The position numbers were made by a program, and so were the translations under genes. From Sipunculus nudus (lineage: Eukaryota > Annelida > Sipuncula > Golfingiida > Sipunculidae), in the NCBI GenBank assembly GCA_026874595.1, contig CM049318.1, positions 18,028,241 through 18,092,240 of the forward strand: DNA of 64,000 bases, written 5' to 3'. Positions 12,478 through 24,736 of the stretch are shown in pieces. The notes below the pieces were generated by a model. That model saw nothing but the letters and a program-made list of their open reading frames with translations, did not search any database and had not been told where the DNA came from. The first letter of the stretch is position 1. Every line of letters begins with the position of its first letter.

Positions 12478-12500
12478 ATATATATATATGTTATATACAA

Positions 12501-12531
<31 letters not shown>

Positions 12532-12532
12532 C
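12478..12532. repeat. (TA)n-rich tract
   Basis: Interrupted TATATA runs in the intron between T25 and T26. Confidence 0.9.
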
Positions 12533-12759
12533 AAGAGGTTTGTCATGGTCATGACCGTCTGAACAAAATTATAACTTGAAATGTGCTCATGGAGTGTAGA
12601 TTTCCACCTAGGCAGCTCATGACCCCCTTTATGCAATCCGACTGATAATGTGTGACTTAATCATAATTATGATATATCTATGTATAGTAAAGCCTCCACC
12701 AAGACGGTTAAGCGACCATCTCAAACTAAAGACTACTTTTTTACGGTCCAAGGTTTTTA

Positions 12760-12761
<2 letters not shown>

Positions 12762-12810
<49 letters not shown>
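12762..12810. repeat. (TA)n tract
   Basis: Pure TA run about 190 bases downstream of the T25 donor. Confidence 0.95.
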
Positions 12811-12813
<3 letters not shown>

Positions 12814-13000
12814 ATACAAAATCTCAAAATATGACAAGAGGACCTATAAAGCGGGTTCACCATATGTCGATAATGTATAAAACGTACAAGGTTGTCTAAT
12901 AAATATAAGAATGTATATGGTATGGATATCTAGTAACCTTGAGCAAAAATGATATTTAATGTATGACAAAACTGAATCAATGTTTATATAAAACCTTTAC

Positions 13001-13156
13001 CTGGACAAGTCCCCGAGTTGCAGGATTCTTCTTCACGATATGCAGGTAACGTCCCCTGGGGACATGGAGTGACGGCACAGCTCCTTGTACGAGATCTGAC
13101 TCCCATATCACAGGTCACAGAGCAGGAGGACCACGTCCCCCATTGTCCCCATCGCC
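13001..13156 (-). CDS. TSR exon T25 (long form)
   Basis: Reads WGQWGTWSSCSVTCDMGVRS, then CAVTPCPQGTLPAYREEESC and TCPG. Acceptor TTATACAG, donor GTAAAG. Confidence 0.92.
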
Positions 13157-13406
13157 CTGTATAAAGGGTTATTCAGTTTAAGTCAGTGTGCCGCATGACA
13201 CAAATTTCTCTCAGCTTAGCTTAGTATATTTCCTGCCCTTAGAAATACAAGTACGATTTTGGGAATCATGTGACCCAAACTTTGGATAAAGTAGACTCGT
13301 GTATGTAATATTTGTCTCTGAGTGCCTTCTAGCTATGTATTGTATATGTAATTCTAGATGTGGCAGGCGAGCACAACGAAATTTATAATAGTTTAAATCT
13401 TGTTAC

Positions 13407-13562
13407 CTGGGCACGGCTGGGTCATGCACGCTTCTTCTTCTCTACTGCCTGGCAACGTATTTCTCGGGCAGGGGCTGATGGCACAAGGTCGTGTGCGTGA
13501 ACGTAATCCCCCGGCACAAGAGGCGGAGCAGGCTGTCCAGGAACCCCAGGGCCCCCATTCTC
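13407..13562 (-). CDS. TSR exon T24 (long form)
   Basis: Reads WGPWGSWTACSASCAGGLRS, then CAISPCPRNTLPGSREEEAC and PCPG. Pairs with T25 in length and in the TLP..REEE loop; the two exons are about 400 bp apart and probably a local duplication. Donor GTAACA. Confidence 0.92.
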
Positions 13563-14352
13563 CTGTATAAAGAATGTATGCATATAGAGGACATGCTATA
13601 AAAGACACGGTTTTCTTATTTCACATAACCGCTACGGCAGAATAGTGGTATGCCATTAACTATGCATTACTAATAACGATGATTTTGTAAGCGATTTTCA
13701 CCGTGACAAGCCCCTCACAGTTAGAGAATATTACTATAAGAAATTTGGCCTTGTAGCGAAGAACAACACTTTCTGACAATGTTGACCAATATGCGTCTTA
13801 CATACCAGTCAGTAGTAAAGCTTAAACTTCAATTTTTTGACAGTCCCGTCTCTTTTAAATCTGTTTTCACGTTTGCTGTTGTATATTTAATGTGCACCTT
13901 TCCATGTCTCTCATATGGATATATCATACTTATTGCATATAGAATATTCCATACAAAAGTAAAATCACGAAGCGAAAATGAAAAGCCTTTCAGACCTTTG
14001 TATTTACATGTTTGGTATTCAAAAAAAGGCATGGTTTCGACATCTAGGCACAGATAATTAAAAAAAAATTGATTTCTTGAAATATTCTGATAAGACAGAA
14101 GAAAGTGAAATAACTAAACTATTCGATAATATCTATGGAAATATTATTTATTGAGTTGGGATAGGTTTTCATTTGATCAAAATCTTTGGGTCTTTAAGAC
14201 AAATTACGCCAAAATAATCAAGGGCATAGAGCACATGTTTTGTACAAATATGTCCAGAAGTTTATTAAAACCCATTACTCAAGATTATGAAAATTTTTGT
14301 CACCTCTGAGATCAATGATAAACATAGAGGAAACAGATGAGAATAAACTAAC

Positions 14353-14487
14353 CTTCACAATCTCTCAACATGCATGTCTCGGTTTCTGAGTCTGGATACA
14401 GACATCTTGTTCCAGGTTTGCATTCTCTTCTGCGCATACGGCTACTTCTGCCGCACGTCTTAGAACAGGCTAACCACTCCTGCCAAC
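14353..14487 (-). CDS. TSR exon T23 (YP type)
   Basis: Reads WQEWLACSKTCGRSSRMRRR, then CKPGTRCLYPDSETETC and RDCEG. Very basic central strand. Acceptor TTATCAAG, donor GTTAGT. Confidence 0.88.
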
Positions 14488-15031
14488 CTTGATAACGTCA
14501 AAACGTTCAGTGTTTATACCAGATCAACCAATAATCATCTGAATTAATATCTTATTGACAGATACTGCATGACCAGTAAGAGTGGATATGAGCAATGAAC
14601 ATGAGAACCATGTTCTTAATACTTAGTGGATTCGAACAGTTATATTCAAAAGCATTGAGGAATAATTACATTCTGCACGATTGTGATGCTGAGTAACATG
14701 ACATTATTGAGAAGTCGAAAACACATCACTTACTAATGTTTAGAACAGTTTTGATGGACACCATTTCATTTGGAGGCTGATTACAGCATCAAACCTTCGC
14801 ACCCTAAATCAATATGCCTATCATACATGTATTTCTGTGTTCAAATCTATACCTTTTTTTCAAGATGTGTTCTAAATACATGCTAAGATAAAAAGAAATA
14901 TTTGTATAATTTGTAATAAACAAAATTAACACCATTTTTACCTAACGTTGTTAAATACCACTACATCATTGATCGGTGAATATTAACATGTTATGTAACG
15001 ACACTTTATGTATTGGGTTAATGTTGTTCAC

Positions 15032-15163
15032 CTGGACATTGTTGTTCAGAGCAAGATCGGGTATCTGTGCTTTGCCCGGGGCAGTCGGTCCCATTACATC
15101 TCCGGGATCTTTGTTGGTTTCCATTTTGGCAGGGGCATAACCACAAGTCCCAGTTACCCCAAG
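15032..15163 (-). CDS. TSR exon T22 (CPC type)
   Basis: Reads WGNWDLWLCPCQNGNQQRSR, then CNGTDCPG, TDTRSC and QCPG. Acceptor TTTTTAAAG, donor GTGAAC. Confidence 0.9.
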
Positions 15164-15721
15164 CTTTAAAAACATATTGACGTCCTGCATGAATCAAGGT
15201 GTTATGCGACCGACTGAATTTTAATATTTTGAAACAAAAAGAATCGAAAACATTTGACGGTAAGCATTTAGCAGCCCTACAGCGAGAACTATTGGAGCAA
15301 ACTAAAATATCTTTTTCTATAGAGGCATTTTGACAGACGTGTGTTACAGTACAGTAACACCTATACGACAGGAAAGAAAAAATAGCGATGTATAGGGGAC
15401 GTGAATGACGGAAAGCAGCAATATATATAACACCATTCAGCTGTTTCAGTAATGCATTCGTGAATGTCATATATGGCAGTATATTACATCTCAGTTGCAG
15501 ACAGCGCTTTCCGGAAAACACTCGGGTAAAATAAATTGATCGATTACATGGAAATATCACACAGAACGTTTGCGTATCGACAATGGTTGACGAGAAGATA
15601 GTTGTCAGCTGTTGGCAGGCAAAAGTGTTTACTGTGTAATCCGAAGAAACGTGATGTATTCATTGAATAAGTAACTTGAACTTCATCATATTTAATATTC
15701 AGGTATATTTTCTTTCCTTAC

Positions 15722-15856
15722 TTGGACATGTTGCATCAGAGCAAACACCTATATCTGTTAACGGATATCTACATTCAGTCCCAGCTGGACACAACCTGCT
15801 TCTGTTCCTGCGTCCAATGTCACACGTAACGGAGCAGCGTGTCCACTGTCCCCATT
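15722..15856 (-). CDS. TSR exon T21 (YP type)
   Basis: Reads WGQWTRCSVTCDIGRRNRSR, then CPAGTECRYPLTDIGVC and TCPS. The middle loop C-x-Y-P replaces the normal C-x-G and is shared with T23. Donor A|GTAAGG. Confidence 0.88.
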
Positions 15857-16234
15857 CTGATTAAGAAATTATTAAAATCAGCTTAGGGTAACGGTCAATT
15901 TAATAAAGGTGCTGATTCTTAGTTTTGATAAAGAACATCTAAAGGCGACTGCTTAAGCTGATTTAACATGTCATTTTCAAAGGTTATAATGTAGAAGTAC
16001 ATTTTAATAGAAATTTAATACCAATAATATACAAAGTTATCATTCGGGAATAATTCTAGAAAGTTTACATATTTATGATAATACTTTCTTAGTTGTCCAT
16101 TCTTGTTACTTAAAATAATTTTTTATGTATATAAAGAGATTATATCAGAAAACGGTCGGTATTATATAACTTATCATAATGTCACGCATATAAGATATCA
16201 TAACTTGGCGTTTGGCTGATATGATGATTCGTAC

Positions 16235-16369
16235 CTGGACATTCCACAGCTGAACAAGTTCTTGTTTCCGTCCTCTCACCGACACAGGGTTCTCTATCAC
16301 ATCGTCTCTGCCGTGTTTGTTGACCTTGCTGACTACAGGGGCAAATCCAAGGTCCCCAGGGACCCCAGC
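16235..16369 (-). CDS. TSR exon T20 (CPC type)
   Basis: Reads WGPWGPWICPCSQQGQQTRQ, then CDREPCVG, RTETRTC and ECPG. Acceptor TGTACAG, donor GTACGA. Confidence 0.9.
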
Positions 16370-16559
16370 CTGTACAGGAGGAATCACAGTATGTTCTGTA
16401 TATGAAGCAGTATATTATATCACAATAATATTAATATCAAAATAATAGTAATTGGTCTTCACCCCAAAGGTTCGACACTTATCTACTCAAAGTGTTATAT
16501 GAAAGGTCGCATTATGATCTCAAGTATTGTTGAGAACTAAATGAGTGAGGCAGAAGATA

Positions 16560-16935
16560 ACTTGCTCTTTTTGATACATTCAACCGATGTATTTTATTAT
16601 CATATTGTACCATATTTATATAGCACTTTTTTCACCAAAAGAGTGTTCAAAATTGCTTTACAATGTATATTTCATATAAAATACCATATTTATATGGCAC
16701 TCTTTTCAAACAAACAGTGTTAAAAGTACATTACAATGTACATTTCTTAAATTAGCTGTGTGTTAAATCAGAGGATGAGGGATGCCTGATGCAGATTCTA
16801 CCAAGCACATGTCCTATATATAAAGATGATAATTTTTGTCTTTTATATTACATTTGCTGTATTCATTTCAGCACGTCTTATAAATAAAGATGATAATTTT
16901 TGTCTTTTATATTACATTTGCTGTATTCATTTGCT
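16560..16935. repeat. short local duplications
   Basis: Two copies of ATATTTATATRGCAC..CAATGTAYATTTC (16612, 16686) and two copies of a block of about 60 bp starting ATAAAGATGATAATTTTTGT (16820, 16880). A diverged relative, with ATGCAGATTCTACCAAG, sits at 18875-18965. Confidence 0.7.
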
Positions 16936-17744
16936 TTTAACACATAGAAAAGGTGTTGTAGTTATGCTGAACCAGAGCCGGGAACAAACTTCCTGTCAGC
17001 ATTACAGAAGCAACTAGAAAATGTCTAGACGACTGGATTCCCCGCCAAACAGGAATGTGTGAAAGTGTAATTTGGCTGATTAAATAGCATGAGAAGTTGG
17101 ACTACATAAACTGAGAAAGCATATAAACAGAATCAGGCAAGGAGATACACATGCGTTATTGATAAGAGGTGGATACCAATAACACCTTTTGAGATATTGC
17201 ATGTCATGAAATATAAAAGTCAAACTTGAGAAAACAAAACATCAAATGCTGTATAATACGCCCGTTGCATACTTTGTGACCTCTGACCCCATTAAATATG
17301 CATAAATTTGCGGAGAATGTAATTCAGGTGAGAAATTGTATTAGTTAATACTCATCATACGTTAAGTTGAAATCCATCAGATTTTTGGTGGTAGGGTGAG
17401 GGTGGTACCACCTAAGTGTGGTGACCTCATTAAATATGCATGAATTTAGCTGGAAATAGAATTTAAGAGACATTTTATTGATTAACATTTCTGTACAGTT
17501 TAAGCAAAGATCTATCATATTCCTTGTAAGTTGTGACGGTGACACTACAAGGTAGCCCAGTGACCTCTGATCTTAGTAATTATTGGTGGATTTTGCCCAT
17601 AATCGAACTCGGGCGACATAATCTATTGGTATGTAAATTTGGTGCGTTTATTGCGGCAACATCAAAAGTTAACGGACGGACAGACGGACGGTGGGTATAC
17701 CAAAATAAATCCCGTCAGAGACGGGCGTATTAATAATCATTGAA

Positions 17745-18240
17745 GTGTGACAGAATCCTAATCAGCTCTTGAAACCAATTAGATGCACCTGTTACTATGA
17801 TTAGAAGTAGATCCCGTAAAACTTTTTGAGAAATGGTGTCACATAGGAAATATAAGCATTTTGTTGAAAAAAAAATCATTTAAAAAATCCAAAAATTATT
17901 CAAGTGTGACCAAAACCTAATCAGCTCTGTTAACTCTTAAGATGCACCTGCTACAACAATCAGAAGCTGTTTTGAGTAAAACCTTTGAGATATCGTGTCG
18001 CATATGAAATATAAAATTAAAAAATAATGTATAAAAAATATTTTTAAAAAATCATTCAGGTGTGACCAAAACCTAAAAAACTCTGCAGACCCATAAGATG
18101 CACCTGCTATTACAATTAGAAGTAGATCTAAGCAAAACTTTTCAAGATATCGCGTAGCAGTATAATTGTTAACGGACGGACGGCACTACGGAAGGACCGA
18201 ACGATGGACAGAGATAAACACTATACCCCGCTGCGTTGAG
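17745..18240. repeat. three tandem copies of a dispersed element, GGACGGACGG end
   Basis: Three copies of a block containing GTGTGACCAAAACCTAATCA...AGATGCACCTGCTA...AGAAGTAGATC, about 165 bp each, ending in AACGGACGGACGG. A related two-copy block with TGACCTC..ATTAAATATGCAT lies at 17275-17710 and also ends AACGGACGGACAGACGG. Confidence 0.7.
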
Positions 18241-18605
18241 GCGGTTGATAAAAATACTTTCTTGTTTCAAGAAGTTACTTTAAACCTATTTTAAGCTCCA
18301 CTTTGAACTAACACATAAGCTGCAATACTTCATAGTTGTACGTAGGTGGATTTATTTTTATTTTTTATAAACGATCCTATACAAGTTTTTCTTATTTCGT
18401 AGTTGTATTATTCACATTTATATAGTCATCAGCTTTTTTATACCCTCCGTATTATTTAATATTTAATCAGTTTACTAAATCGTATAATTTGTTTTTTTGA
18501 TAATCAGCTATGTATATACTGTTATGGATGAGATAAATTTATATATTATGAATATGTCCGATGAAAATTCAAAGGAAGACACGTAATGCATCATCATAAA
18601 CCTAC

Positions 18606-18755
18606 TAATTGATAAACATGGTCCTGACCCGCAGCCCCGTATCTCGGACCTGACACCCTTACAGTTTGAACCTAAACATCCTCTGGTTCTGCTCTGAGTT
18701 CCTCCACCACAAGTTCTGCTGCACTGTTCCCAGGGATCCCATGTCTGCCAAGGAT
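18606..18755 (-). CDS. TSR exon T19, displaced donor
   Basis: Reads WQTWDPWEQCSRTCGGGTQS, then CLGSNCKG, RSEIRGC and GPCLSI. The usual CPG|GT ending is missing. The nearest phase-1 donor is ATTA|GTAGGT, which adds three residues after the last cysteine. If that donor is ignored, the frame stays open to a TAG near 18510. Acceptor ATCTTAAG. Confidence 0.75.
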
Positions 18756-19553
18756 CTTAAGATAAAAAAATGGGAAATTTACTGAAGAGTACAGTAAACT
18801 TCTGTCATAATGAACTTTCATAGACAAAGACCCGTTTGTTATACCTGAGGATGAGTGAAACAACGGTCTATATAGATGCAGATTCTACCAAGTGCATGCT
18901 CTATATGTAAATACGACACTTTTTTTGTCTTTGAGATCACAATTGCTGTTTTTATTTTTACACATACAGATATTTAATGAAAAGACAATGTTTACATTCA
19001 ATAACAAGTTTATTGGATAATGAATGCTGTTTGTAAAGTTCTTTGTCCAACTATGATTACAATACAAGTCCACAGAAAAGGAAAAAAAAACCTAATAGAA
19101 AATGTATTCCTCAGGAAAGGAAAGTGCGGCAAAGGAGGGACTTTCAGTTTGTAAGATGATTGATACACACAGTATGAATAGTAAACGTAGCGACATTTTC
19201 CTCTTTTACACGTGACTGTTGATGCATGCAAGTAATGTTTTAAATCAGGCAATATTATATATATACATTGCACCGATGTGTTAATGTTTTGCCGTCTGAT
19301 TGACGTCTTAGAACAATAGCATGCATAACTAATCATAAAATAAACTATTTTATTCCTAAGTTTAATACTTTGATGATTTTTTTTTTCTTTTAAAGCTTAA
19401 ACTTTAACTTATTGTCATGCTGACAACAGTATAGCACTTCACCGAGTCAAACATGTATTTTGACTTAATTTAGACTGTGTTTTATATTTAAATGGACTAA
19501 ATCTTATTGAATGATCTGACCATATTTTGTATGTATATAACATAGCGACTGAC

Positions 19554-19697
19554 CAGGACAATTGGGAATATCACAGTCCCTAGTTTCTCTGGAGTTTCCT
19601 TGGCATCCTGTTCCAGCACTACACGTCCTCGTCCGTTCCCTTGTCTCTGTGCCACACGAGGCCCGACATCTTGTCCAAGATGACCACGCACTCCATG
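19554..19697 (-). CDS. TSR exon T18
   Basis: Reads WSAWSSWTRCRASCGTETRE, then CSAGTGCQG, RETRDC and IPNCPG. Perfect W-x2-W-x2-W ladder. Acceptor AATTTCAG, donor GTCAGT. Confidence 0.9.
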
Positions 19698-20016
19698 CTG
19701 AAATTAATTTCTATCTTTAACTTTCCAGATTTACTAACTGTATCCTTTAAAATTGTTGTCCTAGCTGTTTTGATATGCCAATTAATTTATTTTCTGAACA
19801 TGTAAATCTCATGGGAGTGACTTTGACTGCTGAATTCAGTTGTAAGGTATCTAACACAAAGAAAAGTTATTGTAACCAAAAATATTATTATAAACTGTTT
19901 ATTGATTATGTTTATTTATTGTTTTGTTATAGTGTAAGCTTTGCTCTGGAAATAAAATTCATCATGTAAGTTGACAAAGCAGAACGTGAATACAATTTAT
20001 TGGATATTGAACCTAC

Positions 20017-20160
20017 TTGGGCATGCAGAGTTCGAGCATCTTCGTGTCTCCCTTAAGTCCCCTGAGCAACCGTTCAAGTCACCACAGGTACGTGTCCTGA
20101 CCGCCAATCCCTGGCCACATGTAGGACTACAGGCTCCCCAATCACTCCATTGTCCCAAAC
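20017..20160 (-). CDS. TSR exon T17
   Basis: Reads [20 protein letters not shown], then [15 protein letters not shown] and SACPS. The donor is A|GTAGGT, so the usual final Gly codon starts AG. Acceptor GTTACAG. Confidence 0.9.
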
Positions 20161-20394
20161 CTGTAACATAATAATTCATTATATTTATTTACTGAATGTG
20201 AACTAAGAGAGAGCGAAAGAGAGAGAGACAAAAATGGTCTTGCCTAGAACACAATGTCTTCGGAGGATCATTTCCCCTGAAAGGTATCTTCATCGATAAA
20301 TTATTTAGTGATGTTTTAAATACATGAGAAATACAGGGTTTATACTAAAGCAATGAATAAACTTACTAGAAAGGACAAATAATGACACGTTTAC

Positions 20395-20538
20395 CTGAAC
20401 AGAGAGGAATATCACAGTCCCTGACCTCTCGATCATCGCCAAGGCAGCCTGGACCATTGGTACATAGCCTCGACCTCTGTCGCTTAGCTTGACCACACGT
20501 GACTCCACATGGTGTCCAGTTGGTCCATGCAGTCCAAA
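20395..20538 (-). CDS. TSR exon T16
   Basis: Reads WTAWTNWTPCGVTCGQAKRQ, then CTNGPGCLG, REVRDC and IPLCSG. An intact Trp ladder with Thr-rich spacing. Shares the RDCDIPxC ending with T18, so the two are probably related. Donor GTAAAC. Confidence 0.9.
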
Positions 20539-21709
20539 CTAAGGACCAATAAAGGAATTATTGTAACAGCATGAGGTTACAAGTCCAGCGCTCAAACCAT
20601 TCGGAACAAAAGAAGCGATTATTTTTCCAGTCTTGACGACATACTAGGAGCAACACATAACTTTCCGCACTGCGTTGCAAGGTATACTGTATTACTTTTT
20701 AACACAGAAAGTTATTATTACAAAGTATGTTTGTAGGCTTCAATGGGAGTGTTATGGTAAGGAACCAACACATCAGGTGATAAAATAACATATGATTAAA
20801 TGACTTAAATGATATTATGCTTTAAGCATCGTAGTATAGATACAGGAAAGAAAACATAGTATCACTGGTCTATTCATGTGGAAATAAACCTCCATTTCTA
20901 TAAACTAAGATGCTGATGTGCGAATAATAAACATAAGATTTTAAACTCCTGAGAAACAGAGATGACGATCTACCCTTTTTCCACAAAACAGGTAATGAAC
21001 TGCGTGTGGAGCAAGGGTCGATGTTTGCCATAGGGCCCTGGTAGTAGTTGAAATCTATGGTGCTGATAATTTCTGTGCATGTAAAGATTTAATATTAAAA
21101 TCAGTCATAGAAATCTGCATGGATAAACGAGTCATAATTTGGGTTTGATGTATTCTTTTGTCTGTTCATTTTTAAATTTTGTTGACAATTTACTTGTCTT
21201 TTACTTATTACTTCGTAAAATAAACAGTAAACTGCGAACGTAGGAAACAGGTGTGTCACGTGTATCATAACCTTCAGCAGTTGAGTGCACTTCTTTGTTC
21301 CTCGCTTCCATGTGTAAACTGCCTGCTCATACTTCGAAAACATCTGCTATGTGGATTTTGCTATTATGTACAAAACCCTCTTAATCAAGATGCCTTCATT
21401 TTGAATACAATTTTCAACATTCTAAATTCATATTCTGTCGGCCAAATACTAAATTTAAAGTAGCGCCAGGTAGCATTTTCCTAGATATAGCTAAAATTCT
21501 AAACGTTCTTTAATTGAAGCTACATTCACCACTCTCGATATGCGAGGCATTTATGAGTGCTCATTCCGATATGGCTGTAAGAGTATCTTTTTTATTCTCA
21601 TGTCTAAGGTCTTCTTGTTGCCTCTTTAGAAATATCAAGTATATTTAACAAAGCAATATACCGTTATAAACCCCAGTTAAGTCAATATAGGTACAATAAT
21701 TTTTTTTAC

Positions 21710-21856
21710 CAGGGCACGCTCGTCCGATACAGGTCTGCGACTGACGAGCTTCTCCAATACATCCAGTGGATGAACTACATGTTCGTGTTCTCTCTCGTGT
21801 TCCCTGCCCACAAGCACTGCTGCAAGTCGTCCAGGGCCCCCATAACATCCAATTTG
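21710..21856 (-). CDS. TSR exon T15
   Basis: Reads WMLWGPWTTCSSACGQGTRE, then CSSSTGCIG, ARQSQTC and CPG. Six cysteines. Acceptor TTTTATAG, donor GTAAAA. Confidence 0.9.
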
Positions 21857-22017
21857 CTATAAAACATACAATATAAGTCACATCTCTACCAATATAATGA
21901 ATATATCATCATTTATATATGGATCATGTAGGGCATTAAGTGGCGTAGAAGAAAAAAATCGATTCTTCAATTTAAGAAATCAATATCCTTTCGGTGGGTT
22001 CCATGTGTTTTAAATAT

Positions 22018-22161
22018 CTGGACATGTAGGGCTGAAAGGACAAGGGCTGGTTTCTACAGATGTTCCAGTGGTACATCAAGCGGATGCACTATATGTACGT
22101 ATTCTGGTTCTGAATGCCAGACCGCATGTTGGGTTGCATGCCGACCATTTCTGCCAAGGTC
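22018..22161 (-). pseudogene. dead TSR exon (psi3)
   Basis: Full-length relative of T15 and of the array: PWQKWSACNPTCGLAFRTRI, then YSASA-stop-CTTG and CPFSPTCP. A cysteine codon became TAT, a GGA became TGA (plus-strand 22076-22078), and the donor GT is AT (CCAG|ATATTT). The acceptor CATCAG survives. Confidence 0.8.
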
Positions 22162-22430
22162 CTGATGCTACAAGTGTTTGCGAAAATGTAAACATGCTGT
22201 GAGCGTGTAATATGTACATACTGGTAGTGTATTGCTCAATATATCCTTGAGGGTGTTTCAGATTAAAACATCGACAAAAGTGTCACAAAAATAACAAACA
22301 TAAAACTGTTAGAAGACTAACGAGTATAAACAAAATGAGAACGCCATAGACCAAAACATCGTAACTAAGAAGGTGAAATATATTAACTCAACACTCTTTT
22401 AATAACAGTTTAAAATATAAATATACTAGG

Positions 22431-22524
22431 GTATGGAGGGTTTGAAGAACAGAGGCTTGACTCATTTAGTGGCCCAGAACATCCATTAGGATCACTGCAT
22501 GTCCCCGCTCTGCTTCGGGACGCT
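22431..22524 (-). pseudogene. truncated TSR exon (psi2)
   Basis: Only the 3' two thirds of the array exon remain: SRAGTCSDPNGCSGPLNES, then SSNPPYP. The first half with the Trp ladder and first cysteines is gone, the last cysteine is Tyr, and the donor GT is lost (CCTAG|TATAT). The break falls just before the CCCGAAGC block shared with the intact copies. Confidence 0.8.
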
Positions 22525-22952
22525 TGGCAGATAATCTAAAAATCTAAGATAATCTAATGGCAAGAATCTAAACATGCAAAATATATTTGTTACTCATTAG
22601 CAAAAAATCATATGTCTTAAGCTAACTATACTCTCTTCATGAAGTTTATATATATATATATATTTTGGTGTACCTTTTAGACTATATTCATGACTGCATG
22701 TGCATGTATGTCACGGGTCATATGTTTTATTCGAAGACAAAGGCTAATTCTTTATGTAACATATTTCCCTAAGGATACGAGCAATTTAGGAATGGAAGTC
22801 ATATGTCTGAACCATGGATTCAAAAGATTGTTTGACAGTATTAGGTTATATTACAACAAAAAAAACAAATGAGACAAAATATAAAAAAAAAACACGTTTC
22901 TATATTTTTTTTCAGTTCCATTTTCTTATAAGAGTGCTTGTAAAAGGATAAC

Positions 22953-23099
22953 CTGGACATGGAGGGTTTGACGGACAAGAGACGGACTCATTTGGTGACC
23001 CGATGCATCCATTTGGAACACTACATGTCCTGGCTCTGCTTCGGGAAGCCCGGCCGCACGTTGGATTGCATCCTGACCAACTCTGCCACGGTTCCCACA
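22953..23099 (-). CDS. TSR exon T14 (array copy 6, last intact)
   Basis: Reads VWEPWQSWSGCNPTCGRASR, SRARTC, CIGSPNES and CPSNPPCPG. Beyond it the array decays into psi2 and psi3. Confidence 0.92.
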
Positions 23100-23495
23100 C
23101 TGCAGATGATTGCAAGGATTTATACATGCAAAATACATATGTTACTCGTTAACAACAAAAATGTTTATGTCTTAAGCTAACCCTAATCCCTCCATGAAAC
23201 CCATATTTATCTCACTGAACTTGATGTCCTGTACCGACAGTTGCAAAATATTTATGTTAATCAAGGAACATGTTTCATCCGAAGACAAAGACCCATTCTT
23301 TATATAACATATTTCCCTAATACGAGCAATTTGAGAACTGCAGTCATATTTCTGAACCAAGATTTAAAAAGAATGATCACAGTATTCCGGTAAATTTACA
23401 ACCAAAAAAAACAAATTAGACAAAATATAAAAAAAGAACACATCTCTATATTTTTCACTTCCATTGTCTTTAAAGAGTGCTTGTAAAAGGATAAC

Positions 23496-23642
23496 CTGGA
23501 CATGGAGGGTTTGACGGACAAGAGACGGACTCATTTGGTGACCCGGTGCATCCATTTGGAACACTACATGTCCGCACTCTGCTTCGGGAAGCGCGGCCGC
23601 ACGTTGCGTTACATCTAGACCAACTCTGCCACGGTTCCCACA
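23496..23642 (-). CDS. TSR exon T13 (array copy 5)
   Basis: Reads VWEPWQSWSRCNATCGRASR, SRVRTC, CTGSPNES and CPSNPPCPG. Its unit (exon plus intron) is almost base-for-base the same as the next unit downstream. Confidence 0.92.
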
Positions 23643-24043
23643 CTGCAGATGATTGCAAGGATTTATACATGCAAAATACATATGTTACTCGTTAACAACA
23701 AAAATGTTTATGTCTTAAGCTAACCCTAATCCCTCCATGAAACCCATATTTATCTCACTGAACTTGATGTCCTGTACCGACAGTTGCAAAATATTTATGT
23801 AAATCAAGGACCATGTTTCATCCGAAGACAAAGACCCATTCTTTATATAACATATTTCCCTAATACGAGCAATTTGAGAACTGCAGTCATATTTCTGAAC
23901 CAAGATTTAAAAAGAATGATCACAGTATTCCGGTATATTTACGACAACAACAATAAAAAACAAATCCCACAAAATATAAAAAAAAACACATCTCTATATT
24001 TTCTCACTTCCATTTCTTTAAGGAGTGCTTGTAAAAGGATAAC

Positions 24044-24190
24044 CTGGACATGGAGGGTTTGACGGACAAGAGACGGATTCATTTGGTGACCCGGTGCATC
24101 CATTTAGGACACTACATTTCCGCACTCTCCTTCGGGAAGCCCGGCCGCAAGTTGGGCTGCAGCTTGACCAACTCTGCCACGGTCCCCACA
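24044..24190 (-). CDS. TSR exon T12 (array copy 4)
   Basis: Reads VWGPWQSWSSCSPTCGRASR, RRVRKC, LNGCTGSPNES and CPSNPPCPG. Carries its own small changes (SSCS, RRVRK). Confidence 0.92.
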
Positions 24191-24589
24191 CTGCAGATGA
24201 TTGCAAGGATTTATACATGCAAATACATATGTTACTTGTTAACAACAAAAATGTTTATGTCTTAAGCTAACCCTAATCCCTCAATGAAACGCATAATTAT
24301 CTCATTGGACTTGATGTCCTGTACCGACAATTGCTAAATATTTATGTTAATCAAGCAACATGTTTCATTCGAAGACAAAGACACATTCTTATATAAAATA
24401 TTTTCCTAAGAATACGAGCAATTTGTGAATTTCAGTCATATTTCTGAAACAAGATTTAAAGAATATGATTGACAGGATCCCGGTAAAATTACAACAACAA
24501 AAAACAAATTAGACAAAATATAAAACAAAACACATATCTATATTTTTTATACTTCCATTGTCTTTAAAGAGTGCTTGTAAAAGGATAAC

Positions 24590-24736
24590 CTGGACAGGGA
24601 GGGTTTGATGGACAAGACACAGACTCATTTGGTGACCCGGTGCATCCATTTGGAACACTACATGTCCGCACTCTGCTTCGGGAAGCCCGGCCGCACGTTG
24701 GATCGCATCCTGACCAACTCTGCCACGGTCCCCACA
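24590..24736 (-). CDS. TSR exon T11 (array copy 3)
   Basis: Reads VWGPWQSWSGCDPTCGRASR, SRVRTC, CTGSPNES and CPSNPPCPG. It differs from T10 at only a few codons, and the surrounding intron is also nearly identical. Confidence 0.92.
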
